Below are positions 25,001-35,054 of a DNA stretch of 64,000 nucleotides, one piece after another (the first letter of the stretch is position 1; the number at the start of each line of letters is the position of its first letter). The stretch comes from Desmodus rotundus. Lineage: Eukaryota; Chordata; Mammalia; Chiroptera; Phyllostomidae. Made by a program: the position numbers and the translations under genes. The DNA lies in NCBI RefSeq assembly GCF_022682495.2, contig NC_071398.1, forward strand, positions 15,506,934 through 15,570,933, in the 5' to 3' direction. The notes beneath the pieces are model-generated. The model searched no databases. It saw nothing but the letters and a program-made list of their open reading frames with translations, and had not been told where the DNA came from.

Positions 25001-25348
25001 GCTTGCGAGTCTGACTAGGGCAGGGAGACAAACCCATCTTGTATGGAACGGGCAGCTATCAGGGCTTCTGACCCTGGAAATAATGGCATGGGTGGTTCTG
25101 AGAAACTAGGTTCTCAAATAACTGGGATTTATCTTTTAGAGATTTATTTGGTACTGATGATAAAGTAATAAAATTTGGAACTAAGTTACCTAAAAAGCAG
25201 GTTCTGGGGGCTTTTCCTATGATCACTTCAATTGTATCATGTGCCCTCTGATGTTTCTTGAGTGGAGGTGAAAGGATGTGGAGTTAGAGCTGCATTGCTG
25301 GGCTCTGTGGAAAATTGGGAGTATTTCCCTCATGTATTCCCTGAGGCA

Positions 25349-25366
25349 GGGGCAGGGGCAGGGGCA
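25349..25366 (+). repeat. (GGGGCA)3 hexamer repeat
   Basis: Three perfect GGGGCA units, with a further GG-rich unit upstream. Quadruplex-capable. Confidence 0.8.
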
Positions 25367-25399
25367 GAGAGGCCGAAAACCACTGTTTGAACTGAGAAG

Positions 25400-25590
25400 A
25401 AGAATGGCTATGTTTACTGAGCTCCTGCTGCAAGACAGATACTGTGTAGTAGGCACTTCATGTGAGAAAACACGATTTTCTCGGCAACTGTATTTTACGG
25501 TAGGTATTATTTTCTTCACTTTTGGAGAGGTTATGAATTTGAAAAGTTAATTGACTTGCAAGAGGTTACTTAGCAATATCTCTTCTCCAA
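25400..25590 (-). repeat. MIR SINE
   Basis: Antisense MIR: TTTACTGAGCTCCTGCTGCA, ACTGTGTAGTAGGCACTTCA, GTAGGTATTATTTTCTTCAC, GTTAATTGACTTGCAAGAGG. Confidence 0.75.
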
Positions 25591-25628
25591 AGCCAGATAG
25601 TTGCATAGTATTTCATGAAAGCTCCCCT

Positions 25629-25647
25629 CCCCCCCCCCCCCCCCCCC
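25629..25647 (+). repeat. C19 homopolymer
   Basis: Nineteen consecutive C, with CCCC and T just upstream. It is the longest homopolymer in the window and is prone to length error in assembly. Confidence 0.95.
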
Positions 25648-25749
25648 GCAAAGAGTGCGCTCCTACATGTTTGCCTTTCAAAATAAAATGGGAACTGAAT
25701 AGCCATCGAGACCTAGGAAGGACACAGAATTATAGGTGGTAATTTTAGA

Positions 25750-26875
25750 AAGCTCTCTTAAAGTAATTTACTTTCAAAGGAGAGTATTACTTAGAGCCGA
25801 AATTGATAAGAATATATGTTTAGAATTAGTACTTAAGTTTATTTTGGTCATTTTCATAAGAAACTGTACCTTTAAATTAACATTCCACATCAGTGGGCTG
25901 GAGCCTGATCTCTTCCTCGCTCTTCTTTCTGGTAGATTAAAGACTTTAGGGTATTTACAGACTTTCTGCTCTGCCCTGAGGAGTCAGGAGGTCAGGCCAG
26001 AAACCGCTGGCCAGAGATCTCAGTGGTGGAGGAGGGTTTGTCCACTGAACTGGCTGAACTGGTGGTGGCACAGTGGGCAGAAGAGGCTTTGAGGGACCCA
26101 GGTTGAGCATTCCAAGGGCCAGGGCTGCCTGGGTCTGGATTTTAAATTTGACTTTGTTGTTTTTCTTGATTACTGCCACAGCCATAATTCATAGTCTGGT
26201 AAGTTAGAGCCATAGGTTTTGTTTCCAAGTAGAGCCATGCTCAGGGTGATGATTTATTCTGATTCTTTGGTGGGAAACTTCTCTACAGATGCCTCAGTGC
26301 TCTCCTCCCCCCACCCCCCACCCCCAGGGCATGCTGCCTCACACTCAGTCCCAGTGCCCTGCCCCCATCCTGTGCTCAGAGGGGCTTCGCTGGCAGTTCC
26401 TTCCACAGGCATGTTCACCATGCCTGCCCCCATCTCTGGGGTGACATCTAGTCTGCAGCCTGATGGATGCCCTTGAAACTCTGTGATGAGTTTGGAGTAA
26501 CAGATAAATTCGGAAGCCCTTGGCCTATTGAGGGGAACTACATCCCTCTGCAAGAATAAGTGAGGTCACCACAGGCACGGGCAGAGGGGAAAGACAAGGG
26601 GACTGGGGTCTGTCTTGGGACAACCATATTTGAGCTGCCAGTGGAGGACAGAAGGGTTAAAGAGTCACAGTAGATTTAAAAAGTCACATAGAAGAGAGGG
26701 GAGCCGAGTTGGGGAAACAGCTCCCAAGGCAAAAAGAAGCAGAGGGTTTCTAGGAAGGAGTCACCGGGAGCGCCTGCAAGGATTTCTGTCCACTGTCCTT
26801 GTTTGTTAAATTTCACCCAAATCTTGAAAATAATAAATCCTATGCTATGGGAATAAGTTTTACTGTTTGTTAAAA
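25750..26875. other. Unique non-coding stretch
   Basis: Nothing gene-like is recognised. A C-rich simple tract lies at about 26,307-26,326. Confidence 0.35.
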
Positions 26876-26879
26876 AATT

Positions 26880-27160
26880 CATTTTGTTAAAGTCATAGAA
26901 AAATATGTGATCAGCAAAGAACATTTGGAAAGAAAATATGGAAAGAGAAAATTTAAATACCTCAATTCCAGTCTTTCTAAACACACCAAATGTTAACATT
27001 TTGATATGTTTTCTTTCGGTGGTTTTCAGTGGTTTAGGGGTTTAAATTTTACAATTATAATTATACTGTACACATAAGTTTGTACTCAATTTTACGTTTC
27101 TATCACAAGCATCAGTCTGTCTATGATCTTTTAAAACATGGCAAACATCACTCAGACTGC
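26880..27160. repeat. Degenerate L1/HAL1-type LINE fragment
   Basis: AT-rich sequence with the L1-type series CCAGTCTTTCTAAACACACC, AATGTTAACATTTTGATATG and ATACTGTACACATAAGTTTG. These are typical of old L1/HAL1 3' debris. The order fits, but similarity is low. Confidence 0.45.
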
Positions 27161-27239
27161 TTCAAAGTTCAGCACCCACCTTTTAAATCCATCTTCTTCA
27201 TTCTATTCCTCCTCTCTGTCGTCACGTGTGTTCTGGCTA

Positions 27240-27720
27240 CTTGATGTCAGGTACTGAGAGTATATGCACATTTGCTGTCTCTGTCTTGTATTTCCAAGGT
27301 AACAGGTTTTGCCTCAAGTATTTTGATGCTAAAATATTGAGTGTATAAATGTTCAGAACAGTCATGCTTTCAAAATTGCTCCTATGAATATAAAATTACC
27401 CTTATTATACTGCTTGATGCCGTTCATTGCCTTAAATCATGCTTTGTCTGATGTAGCCACTCACACTTTTTTCTTTTGTTTGCATTTACCTGGTATAGCT
27501 TTGCCTCTCCTGGAGTTGTTTTATTTTAGATGAGTCTCTTGTATGAATTTAACCAGGGAAACCTTGTCTTCTAACAAGGGAATGTTAAATGCTTACATTT
27601 ACTGTCATAGCCATTTTGGGTGGCCGCCTATCATCTTGTTTTAGGTTTTCTGCACTTCCTTTCTTTTCTGACTTTTGAGCCATAGTTGATGATTTCTTTT
27701 ATCTTCAGCAGTGATTTGGA
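27240..27720 (-). repeat. Degenerate L1 LINE ORF2 fragment
   Basis: The plus strand resembles antisense L1 ORF2: TTTGTCTGATGTAGCCACTC, a TTTGCATTTACCTGGTATAG block, TTTTAGATGAGTCTCTTGTA, ATGCTTACATTTACTGTCAT. It carries many stops, so it is inactive. Confidence 0.6.
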
Positions 27721-28016
27721 AGGGAGACATCTTGTTTCTCATTCCGCTGATCCGTATTCTATCGCCTCCAATGAATGTTTTAATTTGTCTCTGTGTTTGG
27801 TTTCTAAGCAGCTCTGCGTATGTTAGCCAGGCCCTTCTCCTCTCCTTTGGTGAAGGCGACATCCTCTGCAGAATGGTTTTAAAGGCTCTATGTTGATTTT
27901 TCTTTGTTTGCTCACTCTGGGAAGGGAGTCCTATACAGCTGAAGCAGGAGGGCTGAGGGCCACTCCCAGGAGATGCCCTGGTGCTTCCTATGAGATTGAA
28001 GGGACTATCCAGAGGC

Positions 28017-28047
28017 GGGGATGGGGGGTAAGGGGGGTTGGGGGTTG
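28017..28047 (+). repeat. G-quadruplex-type tract
   Basis: G4-AT-G6-TAA-G6-TT-G5 within about 30 bases: four or more G runs with 2-3 base loops on the plus strand. Confidence 0.85.
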
Positions 28048-28215
28048 GCGATAGCGAGGGAGAAAGGCAGAAAGTGTCATTACCGCTGCCTGTGGAAGTC
28101 CTAGGTTGAGAAAAGCAGTCTGAGCAGACAGGTCCCAGCTGGCAGGGATGAGCTCTCCTGAGAGAGAGGGTCCCAGGGCTCAGGGACCAGAGTGAGGGGG
28201 AGCGGGGTGGGAGGT

Positions 28216-28249
28216 GGGTGACTGGAGTTGGCGGGTGACTGGAGTTGGC
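28216..28249 (+). repeat. Perfect 17-bp tandem duplication
   Basis: GGGTGACTGGAGTTGGC occurs twice, head to tail, with no mismatch. Confidence 0.9.
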
Positions 28250-28476
28250 TGGCCTAGACAGATGGGTCAGGGACTGTCAGTCTCATGAATTACTTTAAGA
28301 CATGCTTTTTAAGACTTCTAAATGGAATTCCAGCGAGGGCTCTTTAAGTGCCCCCATTTGTCTACTCTCTTGACCAGGCATTGCGCTAATGTGCTGCATA
28401 TTACAAACTCTCTGTAGGGGGCAATTAAAAGCTTTAACTAACTTGTTTAGATCTAAACCCTCTGGCATTTCTTTTC

Positions 28477-28616
28477 ATTTATGCAAGATACTTGCTCTCT
28501 GTATCCCCTAACACAAGGGTGCCTGTTCTCAGGGGGATACTGCCACACCCACAGACTGGGCAAGGCTGGGACCTGGGGAAGGCCAGGTGGGGCTGGCTGG
28601 GGAGGACAGCTGTCCA
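28477..28616 (+). repeat. 140-bp near-identical dispersed repeat, copy 1
   Basis: Aligns without gaps to 31,202-31,341 with only two mismatches that I can see (about 98.6% identity). It starts ATTTATGCAAGATACTTGCT and ends GGACAGCTGTCCA. Flanks diverge abruptly on both sides. It is not part of Ves, MIR or L2 as I know them. Both copies carry the same short open frame, but nothing suggests that it is a gene. Confidence 0.9.
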
Positions 28617-28666
28617 GGGCCCAAGAAGTTCTCTAGAGAGAGACACAGGCTGGGTAGGGATTTTCT

Positions 28667-28775
28667 TTTCTTTTTCTCCCCAGCTTTCTGGAGATATTAT
28701 TGACCTAAAACATATGTAAGTTTAAGGTATAAATGTGATGATTTGATACACATTGCAAAATGATTATCACGGGTC
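28667..28775 (+). repeat. L1-derived fragment
   Basis: The sequence GAGATATTATTGACCTAAAA, then GTAAGTTTAAGGTATAAATG, then TGATTTGATACACATTGCAA matches a widespread L1 3'-region motif ('gagatataattgacatataacattgtgtaagtttaaggtgtac'). Confidence 0.65.
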
Positions 28776-28779
28776 TTCA

Positions 28780-29245
28780 TCTCCTGGAGGGCAGTAAGAG
28801 GCAGGGGTGGGCTGACCTGCCACCAGAGATCCTCTGTCTGACAGGGCCAAGGCTTTGTGAACAGTGACCTCAGGGACAGGCCACAGATCAGAAGGCCTGC
28901 TGGTAAGAAGGGGCCTGGATAGTGCATGCAGTGGTAGGCCCTTGAGGGGGCCAGCCTGGCCTCTGGGGAGGGTGGTGAAGCCAAATAGCAACTCAGGAGA
29001 GCTAGACTATTTCCACTGGACACCAAAGGCTAATACCTCACAAACACCAAGTTCCTCGGGGATCAGCATCTCGGCTGACCCTCTAGATGTCTTAGAACAT
29101 TTCAACCAGAATCAGGAAATGGCATCACCAGGGCCCAGACAAGCAGGTTCCAAGAAGGCCTGGGGACGGGCCTGTCCCCTGGAGATCAGGTCATTACTCT
29201 AATTTCCATGCTGCTCCAGGTGCATAGGCCAACCTGACCACTGCC
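28780..29245. other. Unique non-coding stretch
   Basis: Only short overlapping open frames and no repeat signature. Confidence 0.3.
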
Positions 29246-29249
29246 AAGC

Positions 29250-29315
29250 CCTTGGGGCAACAGATGAGGAAAATGAGGTCCAAAAATGTAAATGATATAA
29301 TTCAGAGTCACTCAA
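29250..29315 (-). repeat. MIR fragment
   Basis: ACAGATGAGGAAAATGAGGT, then ATGTAAATGATATAATTCAG and AGTCACTC: a short antisense MIR core. Confidence 0.6.
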
Positions 29316-29504
29316 CAGGCCAATCCCAGCTTCCTACAGTATCTCAAAAATATTCCAACCTATTTCTGTTTTCTTCTGTGTGTGTGAGTGTAAACCCTCT
29401 GACTCGGTTGTTAACATCTGGATCCAACATATGTGAGTGAGTGAGTGTGCACATGTGTGTGTATCCCCCATCAGAGTTAGTCCTCCTCCTCTGTGCTTCC
29501 AGTG

Positions 29505-29660
29505 CTGTCTGCTCATCCATTATACCACTTACCTCACTGCACTGGGATTATCTGTGTTTGTCTCCTCATAGGAGAGAGTACCTAAGGGCAGGACTTCATG
29601 TTGTTCTCTGTAAAGTATACAGTACGTGTACATGAATTTTGTTAAATGAATGTTGATGAA
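29505..29660 (+). repeat. L2 3'-end fragment
   Basis: A CCACTTACCTCACTGCACTG block, a CATAGGAGAGAGTACCTAAG and GGCAGGACTTCATGTTGTTC block, and a tail of TTTGTTAAATGAATGTTGAT match the L2 3' terminal layout. Confidence 0.6.
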
Positions 29661-30164
29661 TTCACACCTCTCCCTCACTATGCATAGGTTACAGTGGCAT
29701 AGTCCAATTAAGTATGCAATCCTTTTATGGTCAAGTATTTTTAAAATATGTTCTTCTGTAGGTTAACAACTGAAAAGCTACTTTGCGCTGAGCATACCAC
29801 GCCTGTGGAGAGCGTGGCTGCTTCGTGGTGCCCCTTGTGGAAGCATGCCCTAATTGCAGGCAAAGGGTGTAAAGAGTGAGTCTTTCCAACTAAGTGTGTG
29901 AAGAAAAAATATTTTCACTGAATGTGTGCAATAAGTTTTTGAAATACACCAGCCTCTGCCTCCTCTGCCTTCCACACTGCTACCTGGGATCCACAGTTGG
30001 ACCTGCTCAGACATGACATGAGATAAGGGGGGCAGAATTTGAAAGATCCAAATTTGACTCATCAGCTGGGCTCCATTATTCCATAGGTATGAGTAAACAC
30101 CTAAACGGGAACATCGTGAAGGGGCCATGTTCACTTGCGCATTTCCTACACTGCATTCCTTGTT

Positions 30165-30325
30165 CTGTTTTAGAATTGACAAAGGACAGGGACTGTGTCT
30201 CATTTACTTCTGTCTCTTCAATGCTGGGCACAGGGCTTAACACGGAGTAGATGCCAGGTGCACGAGGAAGCTTCGAACACTTGCTGAGCACCTAGTGTGC
30301 CAGGCCCTGTGCTGGGGGATGACCA
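30165..30325. repeat. L2 3'-end fragments, head-on pair
   Basis: A sense L2 tail (GACAGGGACTGTGTCTCATT, AATGCTGGGCACAGGGCTTA, GGAGTAGATGCCAGGTGC) is followed immediately by an antisense tail (ACTTGCTGAGCACCTAGTGT, GCCAGGCCCTGTGCTGGGGG). Confidence 0.65.
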
Positions 30326-30329
30326 CAGG

Positions 30330-31200
30330 ATGGTCTAAAAATTGACGTATCAGAGCCTTGGGGTCGGAATGATCGAGTAAAAGTAAACTGGTTGGTGAGG
30401 CTGCTCTGAAATAACTGCGGCTCTACCTTCTGAGGCTTGACCATCCTAAGCACCTGTGCCTTTATTATTATTACTATTCTAACTTCCTGATTTGATTTTA
30501 TTCTTCATAAATCATCATTCCATCCTGTTGCATTCAGCGTGTGCTGTCACACATTAATCATTACTCAGATCTATGGTTGGATGAACCCTTAACATTCCCT
30601 TACCTAGTATTTGTCATTTCTCATTGGTGATATGTTTATAATTACTAGGGACTTATCCCCGGACAGCTTGTCAAAATCTGTGTGGCCTTGCCAACCTGTG
30701 TATTCATCTTCCAGAATTGTGGAGGGCATCGGGAACCCTAGCATGACTTTCCAGAGAAAACAGTACGGCACCGTGATCTTGATCTCTCTTATCTTCTATC
30801 ATCTAATACATCAAAATTCCTCCTCCCTCATCAAAGGACTCTCTCATGTCTGTGAAAGTTACCACCCCTCTGCCTCACATCCTTCACAGACCTGCAGGTG
30901 CCTCTCAGAAGAACTGCTGTCTCTGTGTTCCTCTCCTTCCTGCCTTTGTTTTCCATCGTTATGAGAAGCGTAGCCATGGAGAGAAATCTGGTGGCCATCA
31001 GCAACGGCAGCCATTAGAAAAGACAGATTTTCCCTCACCAGTCTAAGGAGACAGGGGTTTAATTTCCAGTACCTGCAGTGTGCAGAGAAATAAGCCAAAT
31101 GAATTCAAAATGGCAAGTCCAGAAAAATCTTTTGTCAAACAATATGTCTGCATGAGAGGGAGCACTGACTGACAGGTGCTGCATCCAGAAACGTCTGTGA
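30330..31200. other. Unique non-coding stretch
   Basis: Slightly AT-rich. No gene or repeat is identified apart from a short TTATTATTATTACTATT run near 30,463. Confidence 0.35.
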
Positions 31201-31201
31201 G

Positions 31202-31341
31202 ATTTATGCAAGATACTTGCTCTCTGTATCCCCTAACACAGGGGTGCCTGTTCTCAGGGGGATACTGCCACACCCACTGACTGGGCAAGGCTGGGACCTG
31301 GGGAAGGCCAGGTGGGGCTGGCTGGGGAGGACAGCTGTCCA
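31202..31341 (+). repeat. 140-bp near-identical dispersed repeat, copy 2
   Basis: Second copy of the 28,477-28,616 sequence, same orientation, offset 2,725 bp, ungapped. Differences from copy 1 are a G for A in the ACACAGGGGTG block and a T for A in CACCCACTGACTGG. Confidence 0.9.
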
Positions 31342-31344
31342 TGG

Positions 31345-31885
31345 CTCAGGCCCTCACAGCAGTCAGCCCGGGAAGCAGCTACTCAGGGGGTATCACCGGG
31401 GAATTGAGTACCAAAGGATAATACTGCCTGCCTCCTGGAGCACAGAGAAAAGGCCTCAGCCCAGGGGGCAAGGGTTCTGCCTCCTCTCTCACAGAAAGGG
31501 CCCTCCTAAACTGTTTGCCTGGATTTGGGCACTGCAGCTGTGCTTGGCATCTGTGCTTCCTGGCAGCCCATGCTGCATGCCACTTGACCTGAGCGGCAAT
31601 CCTTGTAGCAGACCTCCCACCCTTCTACTGTCAAGGACTTTTGTGAAAACAAAATGAAAGAAAAGGCCATGCACATTCTTTGGAAAGTGAAGAGCACTGG
31701 CAGGAATACGGGCATGTAGTGCTGTATGGCTGTGCCCTCCTCAGGCTCAGGCTTGGGCTTTGGGCATGCTTGGTGAGCATGCTCCACACTGCAACAGAAT
31801 GCCCAAATGTAGTGAGATACCCTAGATTAGTGGTTTCTGGTTTCACATCCCTTCCTTTGCCTATGAACCTGTTTGGTTCTCTAAC
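31345..31885. other. Unique non-coding stretch
   Basis: Open frames extend here from the repeat copy but show no recognisable domain. Confidence 0.3.
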
Positions 31886-31889
31886 ACTT

Positions 31890-32110
31890 ATTAGTCTGAC
31901 ATTCAAGGCTTTCCAAACCCTTCTTTCCAATCATCTCTTTCCTGCTGAAACCCTCTTTTCCATTTCAGGGCTCCCAGAAGATACCATTAGAATTCCCAGC
32001 TCTGTTCATTTGATCACAGCTTGTCACTGCCTTCTGTACCCACCCAGCTTTCCCCTCAGAGTCTCTCCATGTTGTGCCCATCCTTGAAGACCAAGCAGAA
32101 GACCTCTGTA
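31890..32110 (+). repeat. L2 LINE fragment
   Basis: GACATTCAAGGCTTTCCAAA followed by a C/T-rich series including a CTTGTCACTGCCTTCTGTAC block fits the L2 region around 'cattcaaggcccttc'. It is diverged. Confidence 0.45.
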
Positions 32111-32184
32111 CAAGCTGACCCACAAATCACCTCACCCTTTTTCAGAATAACAGTCATTGGGTTCCTGCTGACCTTGAACCAGTG

Positions 32185-32420
32185 AGGCAGTGATCAGAGT
32201 GGTTAAGAACAGGCTCTGCAGTCAGATTGCCTAGGTTGGGGCCCTGGTCCCACTTCTCATTGCCTGTGTCACCTCGGGCCAGTTACTTAAAGGTCCCGAG
32301 CATTGCTTTCCTCAGCTATAAAATAGGGATAATAAAGGTAGCTCTTTTATGGATATAAAGTTCTGAGCACAATGCTTGACACATTTAAAGCACTAGATAA
32401 AGGAAGATTAGTATTATCCT
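32185..32420 (+). repeat. MIR SINE, near full length
   Basis: AGAGTGGTTAAGAACAGGCT, GATTGCCTAGGTTGGGGCCC, GGGCCAGTTACTTAAAGGTC, AGCTATAAAATAGGGATAAT and GAGCACAATGCTTGACACAT occur in consensus order. Confidence 0.85.
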
Positions 32421-32439
32421 AAGAATTTTCTTGTATGTT

Positions 32440-32575
32440 GCCAAATAATCACCATAGCCTAGGAAAAGTAGGTGCCATTGTCCCAGATGAGGAAAGTGAG
32501 GCCCAGAAAGTTTAAAACATATGCCCAAGGCCACAGGTTTGGTGGCGAACCTGAGATTCAGACTCAGGTCTTTCT
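32440..32575 (-). repeat. MIR SINE, inverted relative to its neighbour
   Basis: GGTGCCATTGTCCCAGATGA, GGAAAGTGAGGCCCAGAAAG, ATGCCCAAGGCCACAGGTTT, GATTCAGACTCAGGTCTTTC: antisense MIR, 20 bp after a sense MIR. Confidence 0.85.
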
Positions 32576-32899
32576 GCTTGGGTTTCACAGTTTTCCCACT
32601 TCCATTGCCAACCTGCCTCAATCAGGCCTCCCAGGCCTTGTTTCTTGGTACACTCAGCACAAGAGCATCTCTGCTCTCCACAGTGAGACCCTGGATTCCT
32701 CTAGAACAAGGTTTCTCGAGACGGTCCCACACCAGCTATCCACCATTCAGCATTTGTTGAGGGAGAAGTGGGAAAAATGCATTTCAAGACCAGACCCATC
32801 CCAAAAGAACTTAGTACTGGTGCTTAGGTGCCCAGAAGTTGGAAGCCTCTCAATAGAATCAGGGATAAGCCTCCCTCCAGGCTCTTCCCCACCTCAATC

Positions 32900-33050
32900 C
32901 ATCCACCACCCTTTGATGCAGAAACCTGACCATGTTGCTGTCTTGTCAAGACCCTTCCAGATTCCCCATATGTCCTATGGGACTAGTCTGAGTGTTTTCT
33001 CTAGAGTCCAATGTGCTCTGTTCATGTAAGTCTTCACTGAGCTTGACATA
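32900..33050 (+). repeat. L2-like fragment (weak)
   Basis: ACCATGTTGCTGTCTTGTCA, then AGACCCTTCCAGATTCCCCA, resembles the L2 'ctgctcaaaaccctccagtggctcccca' segment. Confidence 0.3.
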
Positions 33051-33217
33051 TATTTCTTTGGTCCGGAAGGGAAACTTTCAGGAGAGGAAGAGATAGTTTA
33101 CTACAGCAACAGTGTGCTCCTTCAGAGCCATGCAGTGAATGGACCCATGTTCTGCTCTGAGAGTCAGGAGAACCTTGTTCTCCAGGGGCTAATGTACAGA
33201 CTTATGTCCCTTTATTT

Positions 33218-33421
33218 ATTTATTTTTAAGATTTTATTTATTTATAGAGGGAGTGGAAGGGAAGGAGCAAGGGAGAGGAGCATCAATGTGTGGTTGCCTC
33301 TTGCGCACCCCCTACTGGGGACCTGGCCTGCAACTCAGGCATGTGCCCTGACTGGGAATTGAACCGGTGACCCTTTGGTTTGCAGCCTGTGCTCAATCCA
33401 CTGAGCCACACCAGCCAGTGC
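33218..33421 (-). mobile_element. Ves SINE (inner member of tandem pair)
   Basis: Antisense Ves: a T-rich tail complement, then the body, ending CACTGAGCCACACCAGCCAG reversed as the head. The minus strand has a perfect B box (GGTTCAATTCC) and an A box in GTGGCTCAGTGG. It sits against a second Ves copy, and both are enclosed by one 15-bp target duplication (33,203-33,217 and 33,657-33,671, TATGTCCCTTTATTT). Confidence 0.95.
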
Positions 33422-33656
33422 TATTTATTTATTTTAAAGATTTTATTTATTTACTTTTTAGAGAGAAGAGAATGGAGGAAGAAAGAGAGGGAGAGAAACA
33501 TCAGTGTGTGAGAAATACATCAACCAGTTGCCTCTCACGTGCCCCCAGCTGGGGACCTGGCCCACAACCTAGGCATGTGCCCTGCCTGGGAGTCAAACTT
33601 ATCACCTTTCAGTTTGCAGGCTGGTGCTCAGTCCACTGAGGCACACCAGCCAGGGC
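33422..33656 (-). mobile_element. Ves SINE (outer member of tandem pair)
   Basis: Antisense Ves with a long T-rich tail complement (TATTTATTTATTTTAAAGAT), a GAGAGAAACATCAGTGTGTG block and head CCACTGAGGCACACCAGCCA then GGGC. It abuts the right copy of the TATGTCCCTTTATTT duplication, so it probably marks the original insertion. The left copy then landed in its A-rich tail. Confidence 0.95.
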
Positions 33657-33674
33657 TATGTCCCTTTATTTTTA

Positions 33675-34025
33675 AAGCAAAGCTGCATGTAAAGTGCTCT
33701 AAACCCCCAGGTCAGAATGTCAGAACTTCCTGGTAAGCATGATGGAGAACAATGCCCATTTTGCGGCTTGCCTCATCATCCTAGTAAAAGAAACTCATGT
33801 GTGTTGATGGAGCAGAGAAAGGAACGCGACAAATTATGTAGAGTGCCCAAAGTAACTGCAACCCTACATTCTGATGTAGACACACTTAATGAAGTGAAAC
33901 TGTCCTTTTAACTTCCTCAGGGACCAGGCAAGGATGGGGAATGAAGAGTGGAATCGTAGAAAAGACCATGGAGATTCTGGACAGAAAATTCTCTATTAAA
34001 GAGCACCTAAAATCCCATTTAGTCA
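33675..34025. other. Unique non-coding stretch
   Basis: No gene or repeat is recognised. Confidence 0.35.
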
Positions 34026-34029
34026 AAGC

Positions 34030-34195
34030 TATTATTTTTTGAGTGCCTATTATATACTAGGTATTTTATTTGCATTATCTAATTCACTCATCACAACCTG
34101 CCAGAGAGGTGGTCCTATCTCCATTTCACAGAAGAGAAAACTGAAACTCAATGTCTTGGTCAAGGTCAACGGGTGGCAGAGCAGCTTTAACCCAC
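34030..34195 (-). repeat. MIR SINE
   Basis: TTGAGTGCCTATTATATACT, ATTATCTAATTCACTCATCA, CATTTCACAGAAGAGAAAAC, TCAAGGTCAACGGGTGGCAG: antisense MIR. Confidence 0.85.
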
Positions 34196-34577
34196 ATATG
34201 TCTGAAGCTGATTCAGGATCTTTCTCCTAAAGCACAAGGCTCACCTTTCCCTGAGGAATCTTGGAGTCCAAGAGACTTAGACCTCTTGGGCCATTTGTTC
34301 CAAGTACCTGCTAGTCATCCTCTTCCTCAACTCATTAGCAGAGGTCAAGATCTGTGCATAATGCAGTTAGCTAATTTATTTACTGTATGAAAATACTTGA
34401 AATCTTTTCTCAGTGTCTTCATCTACCAGCAAATTGGGGCCACATCAAGGTACTCCATCAGCTTAGCAAGTGTTTCCAATCTAGTAGTAAATCTTTTGCT
34501 TGATTTATCTGAAAATTATCTACTTGTTCTCCTTCCACATGCCCCATCCTGTAAGATTCCATAGGCCCCTTCTGATA

Positions 34578-34795
34578 GTAACAATAGCTGAAGTTAACTG
34601 AGCACTGGCTATGTAACAGTCAAGTGATTTAACTCATAACTGAGGAGGTAGGATCTGTTATCCTCATTTTATAGTTGAGGAAACAGAAGCACGGAAAGAT
34701 TCATCAACTTGCCCAAGGTCACGCAGCCGAAACGGTAGAGCCAGGATTCATCTCAGGCTGACTGATTACAGAACCTACTCTGCTAAATGCCTCAG
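34578..34795 (-). repeat. MIR SINE, near full length
   Basis: AACTGAGCACTGGCTATGTA, CATTTTATAGTTGAGGAAAC, ACTTGCCCAAGGTCACGCAG, GAGCCAGGATTCATCTCAGG: antisense MIR, well preserved. Confidence 0.9.
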
Positions 34796-34818
34796 TTTGT
34801 AAAGAAAATTTCTTCCTG

Positions 34819-35020
34819 CCCTGGCTGGATTGAGCGCTGGCCTGCAAACCAAAAAGTCACAGGTTCAATTACCCGTCAGGGCCCATTCCTGGGTTGGGGG
34901 TGGACCCCGATTGGGAGTGTGCATGAAGCAATTCATCAATGTCTCATGTAGCTGTTTCTCTCCCTCTCTTTCTTCCTCCCTTCTCTCTCTAAAACATAAA
35001 ATTTAAAAAAAAAGAAAAGA
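34819..35020 (+). mobile_element. Ves SINE with target-site duplication
   Basis: Sense Ves starting CCCTGGCTGG, with an internal deletion of the usual TGTGGCTCAGTGG segment, so the A box is lost. The B-box region reads AGGTTCAATTACC. It ends in CTCTCTCTAAAACATAAAAT and an A-rich tail. Flanks show an imperfect duplication: GAAAATTTCTTCCT before and GAAAAAATTTCCTCCT after. Transcription is unlikely without the A box. Confidence 0.92.
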
Positions 35021-35054
35021 AAAAATTTCCTCCTAAAGGAAAGCACTCTAGAAT

